This document shows, piece after piece, positions 1-6,157 of a stretch of DNA of 32,601 nucleotides (position 1 is its first letter; the number at the start of each line of letters is the position of its first letter). Source of the stretch: Pseudomonadota bacterium (GTDB lineage: Bacteria > Pseudomonadota > Gammaproteobacteria > Arenicellales > UBA868); contig JAERSQ010000096.1 of assembly GCA_016845525.1 (NCBI GenBank), forward strand, positions 1 to 32,601, written 5' to 3'. Made by a program: the position numbers and the translations under genes. The notes under the pieces are model-generated. The model worked only from the letters and a program-made list of their open reading frames with translations, ran no database searches and was not told the origin of the DNA.

Positions 1-110
1 CCTTTAAGGTCCCTAAAGGGTCGTTGTAGACCACAACGTTGATAGGCGGGGTGTGGAAGTGCAGTAATGCATTAAGCTAACCCGTACTAATTGCCCGTGA
101 GGCTTGATCA
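1..110 (+). rRNA. rrl: 23S ribosomal RNA, 3' end (partial)
   Basis: The first about 110 bases match the conserved 3' tail of bacterial 23S rRNA, including GTTGATAGGC, CTAACCCGTACTAATTG and the closing CCGTGAGGCTTGATC. The equivalent E. coli tail reads CTAACCGGTACTAATGAACC. The 5' part lies outside the window. The exact mature end cannot be fixed by eye; 108-112 is likely. The 5S gene follows after a spacer of about 97 bases, the usual order of an rRNA operon. Confidence 0.95.
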
Positions 111-177
111 TATAACACCCAAGAAGACTGGTATGCTGGAAGCTCAGTAGCGCCGTCTTTATCACTACCCAATTCGT

Positions 178-197
178 CTGAATGATTTTTCATTCAG
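178..197 (+). other. hairpin in the 23S-5S spacer
   Basis: A perfect 8-bp stem, CTGAATGA (178-185) and TCATTCAG (190-197), closes a TTTT loop about 10 bases before 5S rRNA. Its position in the rRNA precursor fits a processing structure. That role is inferred from place alone. The rest of the 111-207 spacer contains no tRNA. Confidence 0.5.
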
Positions 198-207
198 GCA
201 GCCAGTT

Positions 208-326
208 TGCCTGGCGGCCATAGCGTGTGGGTCCCACCTGATCCCATCTCGAACTCAGAAGTGAAAACGCATAGCGCCGATGATAGTGCGGGGTCTCCCC
301 GTGTGAAAGTAGGACACTGCCAGGCA
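208..326 (+). rRNA. rrf: 5S ribosomal RNA
   Basis: A roughly 118-base segment begins TGCCTGGCGGCCATAGCG and ends ACACTGCCAGGCA, so its two ends pair as helix I of 5S rRNA (TGCCTGGC with GCCAGGCA). The internal blocks CCCACCTGATCCCATC and CGAACTCAGAAGTGAAA are the classic conserved 5S loops. It is complete and lies directly upstream of a terminator, so this is the end of the rRNA operon. Confidence 0.97.
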
Positions 327-332
327 TATATT

Positions 333-367
333 TGAAAACCCCGAGGCCAATGCCCCGGGGTTTTTTT
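333..367 (+). terminator. rho-independent terminator of the rRNA operon
   Basis: A GC-rich hairpin, with AACCCCG on the left and CGGGGTT on the right, is followed by seven T residues (361-367). It begins about 7 bases after 5S rRNA. A diverged copy of the same sequence occurs at 1017-1049. Confidence 0.93.
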
Positions 368-381
368 ATATCCGTTTTATC

Positions 382-585
382 CTAACTTGAGCGTCTCGCT
401 ATTGGTTTTGGAATGTATCGCTCAAAACCCATAGTCAGTACTCCATCTATCTGGTTCTTAAGCGAATCTGGGACAAAAGCCCAAATTCGTAAGTTCGCTG
501 TCTTAGCCCAAAGCCGCGAGTCTTTTCGGTTCGTCGTGCCCGACACATCCCATTGCACTGATTGCAATAAAGGGTGTTCGCCCAC
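382..585 (-). CDS. possible small hypothetical protein (67 aa)
   Basis: This leftward ORF opens with GTG at 585. A GAGG ribosome-binding sequence sits 7 bases upstream and overlaps the stop codon of the next gene upstream (TGA at 595-597), so the two could be translationally coupled. The predicted protein is basic at its C terminus, has no signal peptide or membrane segment, and matches no family I recognise. An overlapping rightward ORF at 413-643 lacks comparable support. The segment between the rRNA terminator and the usp gene looks like decayed sequence, so this may equally be chance. Confidence 0.25.
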   Translation of the reverse strand: MGEHPLLQSVQWDVSGTTNRKDSRLWAKTANLRIWAFVPDSLKNQIDGVLTMGFERYIPKPIARRSS

Positions 586-594
586 CGAAAAACC

Positions 595-918
595 TCAGAG
601 CAGCATAGCGAGAACAAAGGCACCGAAAATCACAGCAGCGTAAACCGGAATCTTGCCTGTCCTTTCCTTCATGATCTCTCTGATCTCAGCCTGCTCCTGT
701 AGATCCTCGTGAAACCTGAGTCGCAGGGCTGACTTAAGGGCGGGAGGCAACTGCCGACCCCGCAGATAGTCGCTCAGGCGATAGGTCGTCGAGTGCAGGT
801 CGTTAAGCTCATCAATCAGGCACAAGACACTGGTGTTTTCGATAAATGCAACCCCCTCCAGAAGCGCCTGTGCATCATGGGTGGGCGGAAAGCCAATGCG
901 TTTTGGTTTCGAAGGCAT
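595..918 (-). CDS. hypothetical protein with a C-terminal membrane anchor (107 aa)
   Basis: Two ATG codons lie in tandem at 921 and 918. GAGGTG sits 3 bases before the first and 6 before the second, so the second is preferred. The protein has a charged soluble body of about 85 residues with predicted helices (LIDELNDLHSTTYRLSDYL, then a Glu/Arg-rich stretch near EDLQEQAEIREIMKERTGK). A single hydrophobic segment of about 18 residues, starting IPVYAAVIFGAFVLAMLL, ends the protein. That layout suggests a tail-anchored inner-membrane protein with a cytoplasmic coiled-coil-like domain. I do not recognise the family. The good ribosome-binding site and protein-like composition argue that it is real. 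It may be cotranscribed with the short ORF at 382-585. Confidence 0.55.
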   Translation of the reverse strand: MPSKPKRIGFPPTHDAQALLEGVAFIENTSVLCLIDELNDLHSTTYRLSDYLRGRQLPPALKSALRLRFHEDLQEQAEIREIMKERTGKIPVYAAVIFGAFVLAMLL

Positions 919-1016
919 CATTTACACCTCGGCAGCAGGAATTACCCGAAAACACTATAGATTCAGCAAAGCCGGTCGATATTGACTTGGGTCAGAGAGT
1001 GCAGCACCAATTACAT

Positions 1017-1049
1017 TGAAAATCCCGAGACCGATACCTCAGGGTTTTT
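1017..1049 (+). repeat. diverged copy of the 5S rRNA terminator
   Basis: These 33 bases align without gaps to the rRNA operon terminator at 333-365 with 27 identities. All six differences are transitions. The hairpin (CCCGAG, then CTCAGGG) and a run of five T residues survive, so it may still terminate rightward transcripts. Weaker similarity continues downstream (GGTTTTGTCC against CGTTTTATCC). Apart from this the 922-1277 gene-free stretch holds the ribosome-binding site of the 595-918 gene and nothing else I can identify. Confidence 0.6.
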
Positions 1050-1277
1050 CAGGTTGGTTTTGTCCAAATTGGGCTCGGGAGAGTGTGAAAATTCTGCCGG
1101 GAAGGGAATCTCGTGAGCACAGTGAGTCCGAAGGGCGCGGCCTGGGGATGGGGTAAACCGGCCCAGTTTTTGCCGCCCTATAGGCGCGCAATCAGACTAG
1201 CTCGCCGAAGAGCGCTCCAGACCAGAGCGAAAGCGGAAGGTTTTGAGCGTGACTGGAAGCCTTGATTCTTCGCTGCG

Positions 1278-1799
1278 TTAACGGACGACGAGGCAGGAAC
1301 ACGGTGCCAGATGCAGCAGTTTCTGCGAGACGCTGCCCAGCAGTACACTTCCGATCCCGCCAAGACCACGGCTCCCTGCGATCAGCAGGTTGACGTTTTG
1401 TGTTTCTGCAATCCCGGCAATTTCCATTGCCGGATCACCTTCCTTGAGGATGGTTTCGACATTCTCACACCCGGCTTTCGACGCCGTGTTTTTTGCTTCG
1501 CTGAGAATGTGTTCACCCAGTACTCGGAAAACCTGCCACGAGCGATAGGCATCAACCCCGATGCCGGTGCTGAGTCCCGTGGAAAGCCGTAATTCAGCCA
1601 CACTGGGGTCAATGGGCGGTTCTTCCGCGAGATGTTCTGATGCCGCCCAGTCACGGTAGTGCTCCGGCACCTTTCCGTGCAGCATGATATGGGCGATGAG
1701 CAGTTTGGATCGGCACTTTATGGCGAGTTCAGCAGCGGTGCTGATGGCTTTGCCCGCTGCGGGGGAGCCATCGGTCGCGATCAGGATCTTGTCAAACAT
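1278..1799 (-). CDS. uspA: universal stress protein, UspA family (173 aa)
   Basis: This is a single-domain cytoplasmic Usp protein. It opens with the family start MFDKILIATDGSPAAGKA, where the Asp contacts adenine nucleotide in ATP-binding members. The C-terminal nucleotide-binding pattern G-x2-G-x9-G-(S/T) is exact: GSRG, nine residues, then GS. The following SVSQKLLHLAPCSCLVVR is the usual last strand. Length is slightly above the common 140-160 aa because of an insertion near residues 45-75. No strong ribosome-binding site is visible before ATG 1799. The gene diverges from hsp20, and the shared intergenic region carries two FNR/ANR-like boxes, one centred 41.5 bp before a plausible usp start point. 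Usp genes under ANR control are known in Pseudomonas. The general family call is firm; the subfamily and the exact stress role are inferred. Confidence 0.93.
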   Translation of the reverse strand: MFDKILIATDGSPAAGKAISTAAELAIKCRSKLLIAHIMLHGKVPEHYRDWAASEHLAEEPPIDPSVAELRLSTGLSTGIGVDAYRSWQVFRVLGEHILSEAKNTASKAGCENVETILKEGDPAMEIAGIAETQNVNLLIAGSRGLGGIGSVLLGSVSQKLLHLAPCSCLVVR

Positions 1800-1833
1800 G
1801 AGTTCACTGTGAATTCCCGGTGGTCAGGACGCC

Positions 1834-1840
1834 TATTAGC
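1834..1840 (-). promoter_or_regulatory. putative -10 element of the usp promoter
   Basis: On the minus strand 1840-1835 reads GCTAAT, sharing the last four bases of TATAAT. It lies where the -10 should be if transcription starts near 1828, which is 41.5 bp from the centre of the FNR-like box at 1863-1876. This would leave a leader of about 29 bases before the usp ATG. It is a prediction from spacing only. Confidence 0.4.
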
Positions 1841-1862
1841 CCACAGGCCATGACGGCTACGG

Positions 1863-1876
1863 TTGATGCAGATCAA
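1863..1876. promoter_or_regulatory. perfect FNR/ANR-type binding site
   Basis: The sequence TTGATGCAGATCAA matches the FNR/ANR consensus TTGAT-N4-ATCAA at every defined position and is palindromic. It lies between the divergent usp and hsp20 genes. Its centre (1869.5) is placed for class II activation of usp. FNR-family factors activate transcription under low oxygen, and DNR/NNR relatives respond to NO. Which family member this organism has is unknown. Confidence 0.8.
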
Positions 1877-1901
1877 AGGCGAAGAATTATCTGTACCTCT
1901 A

Positions 1902-1915
1902 TTGATGCAGATCAC
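1902..1915. promoter_or_regulatory. second, near-perfect FNR/ANR-type site
   Basis: The sequence TTGATGCAGATCAC repeats the first box, with one consensus mismatch at the last base. Even the four spacer bases (GCAG) are the same, and the two centres are 39 bp apart. Its centre (1908.5) lies 41.5 bp before position 1950, a natural start point for hsp20 transcription. Confidence 0.75.
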
Positions 1916-1937
1916 AGCCTGTTGCAGACAGCGAATG

Positions 1938-1943
1938 TGTAAT
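1938..1943 (+). promoter_or_regulatory. putative -10 element of the hsp20 promoter
   Basis: TGTAAT differs from TATAAT at one position and occupies exactly -12 to -7 if transcription begins at 1950. That start lies 41.5 bp downstream of the centre of the second FNR-like box, the standard class II layout. A leader of about 45 bases would precede the hsp20 ATG. No start site has been measured. Confidence 0.55.
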
Positions 1944-1994
1944 GTAGATACCTGGATGGTCCAGGGATGTGATGAGCACCAGGAGGTTATTAAT

Positions 1995-2441
1995 ATGTTT
2001 GACCTGATAAAACGTGGTGAACGCCACCGCGACTGGGATCCCATGGAATTGTTTGATGAAGTCCACTGGCCCAGGAGTTGGCCGTTTTCCCAAAGCGGCC
2101 AGATGCTGCCGGCGACCGACATTACCGAGACCGATGATGCTTACGAGGTGGTTGCGGAGCTACCGGGAATCAGCAAAGAGGATATCAAGGTATCGATCAA
2201 GGATGGAGTGCTGACGATCAATGCTGAACGGGAGCAAAAGCAGGAAGAAAAGGACAAGAAAGCCAGTGGCCGGGTCATCCGTCAGGAACGGCACTACGGC
2301 AAGTATGTCCGGTCCCTTCGTCTCGGAGGCGACATAAAAGAGGCAAAGATCCAAGCGGCGTTTGACAACGGCGTGCTTAAACTGACGTTGCCCAAAGTTC
2401 CGGACACCGAGCCCAGACGGCTGGACATCAAGCTCGATTAG
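1995..2441 (+). CDS. hsp20: small heat-shock protein, Hsp20/alpha-crystallin family (148 aa)
   Basis: The start is ATG 1995, which has AGGAGG 9 bases upstream. A longer TTG-initiated reading from 1863 would run through the FNR-like boxes and is rejected. The protein has a short Trp-rich N-terminal arm (residues 1-38) and an alpha-crystallin domain from about residue 40 to 138. The domain shows the typical PATDITETDDAYEV, the ELPG turn and the family hallmark AAFDNGVLKLTLPK near the C terminus. Small heat-shock proteins are ATP-independent holdases that form oligomers and keep unfolded proteins soluble in the cytoplasm. The arrangement opposite usp with shared FNR-like boxes suggests induction by oxygen limitation rather than by heat alone. 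No heat-shock sigma promoter was evident. Confidence 0.95.
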   Translation: MFDLIKRGERHRDWDPMELFDEVHWPRSWPFSQSGQMLPATDITETDDAYEVVAELPGISKEDIKVSIKDGVLTINAEREQKQEEKDKKASGRVIRQERHYGKYVRSLRLGGDIKEAKIQAAFDNGVLKLTLPKVPDTEPRRLDIKLD

Positions 2442-2467
2442 TGCGGCGTTGGTTCGCCCCAAAGTTG

Positions 2468-2497
2468 CCCGCCCCCTTCCATTCAGCTGGGGGCGGG
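2468..2497 (+). terminator. hairpin downstream of hsp20
   Basis: A perfect 9-bp stem, CCCGCCCCC with GGGGGCGGG, closes a 12-base loop 27 bases after the hsp20 stop. The stem is very stable, but the bases after it (TGGTTGCGGTTTATGTTTT) are only moderately T-rich. It may be a weak intrinsic terminator or an RNA 3'-end stabiliser. Confidence 0.6.
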
Positions 2498-2555
2498 TGG
2501 TTGCGGTTTATGTTTTATCCTGGCACTTGGTTCGCAGTCACGGATTCCTGAGTGA

Positions 2556-2744
2556 TCTTCAGTATCCCGCAGTCAGCGGCTGTCGGGCTTGGGTGAAAAG
2601 GGCGTTTATCCTTCCTATATTTCAATCCACTTGATTGAAGATGCCGAGCTGAGGCTGATCGGCAGGGGTTTCAAAGCGGATAAAGGGAGAGAGAGGATCT
2701 GCACATGGGGAAGTATTGACCCAGCCCGCTGCTCCGCCAAGTGA
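2556..2744 (+). pseudogene. possible C-terminal remnant of an unrecognised protein, copy 1
   Basis: An open frame without a start codon runs from a stop at 2553 to TGA 2742-2744. It contains LGEKGVYPSY, which matches LGKKGVYPSY in the remnant at 7130-7315. The nucleotide match covers 2567-2619. The part after about 2630 lies antisense to the tail of the broken glycosylase gene and may not be coding. I do not recognise the parent family. Similarity between the two copies in this frame is the only evidence that it was coding. Confidence 0.3.
2567..2619 (+). repeat. 53-bp direct repeat, copy 1
   Basis: The segment is 47/53 identical to 7246-7298 in the same orientation, and the last 24 bases (AAAAGGGCGTTTATCC...TATA) are identical. 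Five of the six differences are transitions. The two copies bracket 4.6 kb of mostly broken genes. A shorter, gapped resemblance to the 3' part occurs at 4962-4980. It could be a duplicated gene end or an old recombination site. Confidence 0.7.
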
Positions 2745-3092
2745 CCCGGCCACGAACCGGTATGACCTCTTTGCGTCTTCGCCCGCGTAGTCCACGCTGA
2801 TTCGTGGGCCCGCTGTCACTTCGACGGGGTCGATGCCGTAACAGAGATGGACGTAGGCGATCCCGTCTGGTCCGAACATCGGATCCGCTCGCTTCATACG
2901 TCGTCCGCCGAAGGCATGACTCGCCCGATCGGTGACACACGCATAGGCTTTTGTCTCCGTGATGATCGCGCGCGTGATATTCCATCGATGTGCGTTGCAG
3001 CACCTTGCCCAACAGGTCGCGGCCAGCTTGCACGACATCCTCACGCCCGTAGAAATCGAGGTCGAGTTTGGTGGCACACCGGTCTAGCACGC
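2640..3092 (-). pseudogene. mpg: broken 3-methyladenine DNA glycosylase (Mpg/AAG family)
   Basis: The family N terminus, KLDLDFYGREDVVQAGRDLL followed by GKVLQR, is readable leftward at about 3075-2990 in one frame. The next block (ITETKAYACVTDRASHAF, MFGPDGIAYVHLCYGID) lies in another frame, so there is a frameshift near 2985. After HLCYGID the sequence jumps to TAGPRISVDYAGEDA, the C-terminal block, which implies loss of roughly 60-70 central residues. The Glu of ITETKAY, the usual general base, is still present, but no start codon precedes the N-terminal block. Intact members are about 190-200 aa and excise alkylated purines. The remnant follows the SLC13 stop within a few bases and cannot make a working enzyme. 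Confidence 0.85.
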
Positions 3093-3095
3093 GAA

Positions 3096-4586
3096 TCAGC
3101 CGAGCAAGCGCGGCGCCAGGGTCAGTGAAGCGATCGAGACAATGATAATGCCGATGATGTTCAGGAATACGCCGGCCCTGGCCATCTGCGGAATACTGAT
3201 CGCACCTGTGGAAAACACGATGGCATTCGGCGGCGTTGCTACTGGCAACATAAAGGCACAACTCGCCGCGATAGTGATCGGCACCGTCAGCAAAATTGGC
3301 GGGACGCCGGCTTGTACGGCAATCGCACCCATGACGGGCAACAGCGTCGCCGTCGTCGCCAGGTTGCTCGTCAGCTCTGTCAGGAATATAACCAAAGCGA
3401 CGGATGCGACGACCAGCACCGCCGTGCCCAGGACATTCAGAGGTGCCAGTTGTTCGCCCAACCACAAGGCCAGACCGCTGTCCGATACCGCACCGGCGAG
3501 ACTGAGTCCGCCGCCAAACAGGATCAATACGCCCCACGGCAGTTTGACCAGCGTCTCCCAGGTCATCAGTCGCGGCTCGTCACGGTCTCCGCTCGGCAGC
3601 AAAAAGAGGATGAGTGCGGCCGTCATCACGACACCGGCATCTGAAATACCGCTGATACCCAATGCGTCCGCCACCGGCTTCCTGAACATCCACGACAGGA
3701 TGAGACAACCAAAAATGATACCAACGCGTCGTTCTGCTGTGCTCATCTCGCCCAGCTCCTCGCGCAGTTCGTGCAGATGATTCTTAACGGCCAGGCTCGC
3801 CGGGATCTCGCAGGGAAACAGGAAGCGGGTCAGCGCAAACCAGGCGATCGGCAGCATGACGAAGCTGACAGGGATACCGACGAGCATCCAGCGCGCGAAA
3901 CTGATTTCGATGCCGTAGTGCTCAGCCATGAAACCCATGAGCAATGCATTGGGCGGCGTTCCGATCAATGTTGCGAGACCGCCGATACTGGCTGAGTAGG
4001 CGAGGCCAAGGAGCATGGCGATCTGGAAATCGCTCCGTGTCTTCTCGGTCAGGTTCGGCACGTTGTCGCGGATGACGGCCGCGACGGAGATTACGATAGG
4101 CAACAACATCATTGTCGTTGATGTGTTCGTCATCCACATACTGAGAATGGCGCAGACAAACATGAAGCCGCCAATCAGTCGCCGGCCATCTGTGCCCGCA
4201 TGATCGACGATGGCGAGTGCGATGCGTCGGTGCAGGTTCCAGCGCTCCAGCGCCAGCGCCATGATGAATCCGCCCATGAACAGGAATAGGATGGGATGCG
4301 CATAAGGCGCCGCCGCATCCCGGATGCTCGAGATACCGAGCGGATCGAAGACCACGAGGGGCAACAGTGCAGTGACCGGTACAGGAATGGCTTCCGTTGC
4401 CCACCACACGGCCATCCAGATGCCGACTGCCGCCGCGCGCCAGGCCATGTCCGGCATCACTTCCTGCCACTGCCCCATGACGAGCATGAGCAAGAATATG
4501 GACGGACCCAGTATCCGGCCGACGATCTGGTAGGTCTGCAGAGTTTGCTTGTTTGCCAGGCCTGACGCTGCGGTTTCGTTTGTCAT
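3096..4586 (-). CDS. SLC13/DASS-family sodium:anion (dicarboxylate-type) symporter (496 aa)
   Basis: This is an inner-membrane protein with about 11-12 hydrophobic segments. The two family hairpin motifs are both present: MTNTSTTMMLLP in the first half, followed by GTPPNALLMGF, and ELTSNLATTATLLPV in the second half, followed by ATPPNAIVFSTG. These SNT-like and TPPNA motifs bind sodium and the anion in VcINDY and related carriers. Full length is typical for the family (450-500 aa). A GGAGG lies 13 bases before ATG 4586, rather far. The likely cargo is succinate, malate or a related di- or tricarboxylate, but some family members carry sulfate or other anions, and the exact substrate cannot be read from sequence. 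It is one of the few intact genes in the 2.5-7.3 kb decayed region. Confidence 0.93.
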   Translation of the reverse strand: MTNETAASGLANKQTLQTYQIVGRILGPSIFLLMLVMGQWQEVMPDMAWRAAAVGIWMAVWWATEAIPVPVTALLPLVVFDPLGISSIRDAAAPYAHPILFLFMGGFIMALALERWNLHRRIALAIVDHAGTDGRRLIGGFMFVCAILSMWMTNTSTTMMLLPIVISVAAVIRDNVPNLTEKTRSDFQIAMLLGLAYSASIGGLATLIGTPPNALLMGFMAEHYGIEISFARWMLVGIPVSFVMLPIAWFALTRFLFPCEIPASLAVKNHLHELREELGEMSTAERRVGIIFGCLILSWMFRKPVADALGISGISDAGVVMTAALILFLLPSGDRDEPRLMTWETLVKLPWGVLILFGGGLSLAGAVSDSGLALWLGEQLAPLNVLGTAVLVVASVALVIFLTELTSNLATTATLLPVMGAIAVQAGVPPILLTVPITIAASCAFMLPVATPPNAIVFSTGAISIPQMARAGVFLNIIGIIIVSIASLTLAPRLLG

Positions 4587-4625
4587 TATTGTTTGTGCGC
4601 CTCCGGCAAGCGAGGATAGCGCGAA

Positions 4626-4852
4626 TCACAGGTTGGCGCTCTCTATTGCGGTCAACGCAGAATCAGCGCGGTACTCGAAATAGCAGGGGATCGCACCGAG
4701 AAAACAGACGAGGTAGAACCGCTCTTCGGTGACGAAGGTGCCGACCCGTCGTGAACAACGGCATTGAGGTCGATAGGTATTGAGGGACCCGGCCGTATCC
4801 GGGCAGCGGCTGTCGCTTACCTCAGGTCGACCTTTTGCATTGATTCATGGAC
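4626..4852 (-). other. start-less open frame in a gene-free stretch
   Basis: Between the symporter start (4586) and the EamA fragment (4991) no complete gene is visible. A leftward frame without ATG runs from about 4852 to TGA 4626-4628. Its end (RVGTFVTEERFYLV, then GAIPCYFEYR) looks protein-like but matches nothing I know. It may be the tail of another lost gene or chance. Confidence 0.2.
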
Positions 4853-4990
4853 TGATATTAATGGATTGCGGCGTGTTTCAATAACGCACCAGGCACGCGC
4901 TCGCCTTGATTGGGGTGTCAAGGACATCAGTGGTTCATTCCCCATCTTTTTTCATTAAGTACGTTTTATACTTCCTATACTTGCGCTGTT

Positions 4991-5248
4991 TTCGCTGTGA
5001 TATCTGGCGCCGTGACCTCGGGGCTTGGCTACGCGCTCTGGTATGCAGTTTTGCCAAAAATTACCGCCGGTGTGGCCGCTGTTGCGCAGCTTAGCGTGCC
5101 GGTGATTGCGCTGCTTGGTGGTGCGCTTTTGCTTGGCGAAGTGATCAGCGTTGCGGTCTATGGGCATCCGCTGGTATTGGGCGGCATTGCCCTATCGGTT
5201 GTGCCGCTTGGCCCCCGCCAAGAATCGTCAAACGGGATAGATTCATGA
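4991..5248 (+). pseudogene. C-terminal fragment of an EamA/DMT-family permease
   Basis: About 85 codons encode the last transmembrane segments of a drug/metabolite transporter: SGAVTSGLGYALWYAVLPKI, then [19 protein letters not shown], then [14 protein letters not shown]. Intact EamA carriers are about 290 aa with ten segments, so roughly the first 200 residues are missing. The sequence before 4991 shows no EamA similarity and no start signal, so the 5' end was lost. The stop overlaps the lipase start as ATGA (5245-5248), meaning the two genes were once a coupled operon. The break marks the left edge of a transferred or deleted block. Confidence 0.85.
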
Positions 5249-5976
5249 TCCTAAATATGCTTCGGATATTGGTTTTCATTCTGGCGCTAGCACCTATCAC
5301 GGCAGGGGCGGACTGTGTCATCCTGCTGCATGGTCTGGCACGTTCGTCTTTGTCTTTAACCTTGCTCAACGAAGTTCTGCAGCGGCAAGACTATCGCACT
5401 GCGCTGATGAATTACCCGTCGAGGAAGGCATCGATTGATACGTTGGCTCGATTGGTCCTGCCGGCTGGTTTTGACGCCTGCAAAGGCGAAACAACGCATA
5501 TTGTTAGCCACTCTATGGGCGGTATCCTAACCCGCTACTGGCTGGCGCAAAACCGCCCTGAGAACCTTGGGCGGGTGGTGATGCTGGCGCCGCCAAACCA
5601 CGGATCCGAGTTGGTCGATGTGTTGGGGGATTTACCGCCGTTCAAATGGATCAACGGGCCCGCCGCGCTTGAGCTGGGACAAGATGGCATCATCTTGCGC
5701 CTGCCCGAAGTGGATTTTGATCTTGGGGTAATCGCTGGATCGCAAACCATCAACCCGGCCTATTCTGCCCTGATCGACGGACGCGATGATGGTAAGGTGG
5801 CCGTTGCCTCGACCAAAGTGGACGGCATGAACGACCATATCATCCTGCCGGTTACCCATACCTTTATGATGAATTCACCTTCGGTCATGGCGCAGATTCT
5901 CATTTATCTTGAAACGGGCCGCTTTGATCCGTCACTTACAGATAGGGAGGCATTAATGCGGGTTCTTGGGCGATGA
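5245..5976 (+). CDS. secreted or periplasmic alpha/beta-hydrolase, lipase-like (243 aa)
   Basis: The N terminus is a signal peptide: [20 protein letters not shown], with cleavage likely after Gly21-Ala22. The hydrolase core starts at [11 protein letters not shown], whose LHG is the oxyanion turn. The nucleophile elbow is SHSMGG with Ser90, followed by [13 protein letters not shown], as in triacylglycerol lipases and PGAP1-like esterases. A late His in LPVTHTFMM is the likely catalytic histidine, and an Asp near GRDDGKV or DGMND completes the triad. It is intact. The start codon overlaps the stop of the EamA fragment and the stop overlaps another ORF start at 5973, both as ATGA. Substrate is unknown; a short- or medium-chain ester is the usual guess for this family. 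Confidence 0.88.
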   Translation: MILNMLRILVFILALAPITAGADCVILLHGLARSSLSLTLLNEVLQRQDYRTALMNYPSRKASIDTLARLVLPAGFDACKGETTHIVSHSMGGILTRYWLAQNRPENLGRVVMLAPPNHGSELVDVLGDLPPFKWINGPAALELGQDGIILRLPEVDFDLGVIAGSQTINPAYSALIDGRDDGKVAVASTKVDGMNDHIILPVTHTFMMNSPSVMAQILIYLETGRFDPSLTDREALMRVLGR

Positions 5977-6140
5977 ACGCATTGGCGATGACGCTCGAAA
6001 ACGCCGAGGTTTTCGCCGGCCAAAAGGTGAATGGGCGACGTCCGTCGGTGGCAAATAAACGGCGTGTCGGATCAGACGCACACTTTTGCCCAATGTTGGG
6101 AGTTGCAGGTCGGGCCGGATTAAAGGTTCGAGACTGCTAG
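5973..6140 (+). CDS. short ORF coupled to the lipase, probably a truncated gene (55 aa)
   Basis: ATG 5973 overlaps the lipase TGA as ATGA, and the frame stays open to TAG 6138-6140. The first about 15 residues ([15 protein letters not shown]) look like a natural protein start. The remainder is Arg/Gly-rich and resembles read-through into unrelated sequence. It probably represents the beheading-in-reverse of the EamA fragment: here the gene keeps its start and has lost its body. No family is recognised. It could also be chance, though the exact ATGA overlap is the pattern used by the two preceding genes. Confidence 0.35.
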   Translation: MNALAMTLENAEVFAGQKVNGRRPSVANKRRVGSDAHFCPMLGVAGRAGLKVRDC

Positions 6141-6157
6141 CGATAGGAAATCTGAAG

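Noticed and set aside
1863-1994. N-terminal extension of Hsp20 from a TTG start
   Set aside because: The extension encodes the FNR-like boxes and promoter in frame by chance. The AGGAGG before ATG 1995 and the family start position decide for the shorter protein.
2671-3537. Leftward open frame of 288 codons over the end of the symporter and mpg remnant
   Set aside because: Most of it is the alternate frame of the SLC13 gene, with a composition rich in Arg/Gly/Asp. Only its segment near 2990-3080 is meaningful, as the N-terminal block of the broken mpg gene.
4962-4980. Third copy of the 53-bp repeat
   Set aside because: Only 18-19 bases resemble the 3' part, with one gap and one mismatch, and the surrounding sequence does not match. 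It is too short to list as a repeat copy, though its place next to the EamA breakpoint is mentioned in the findings.
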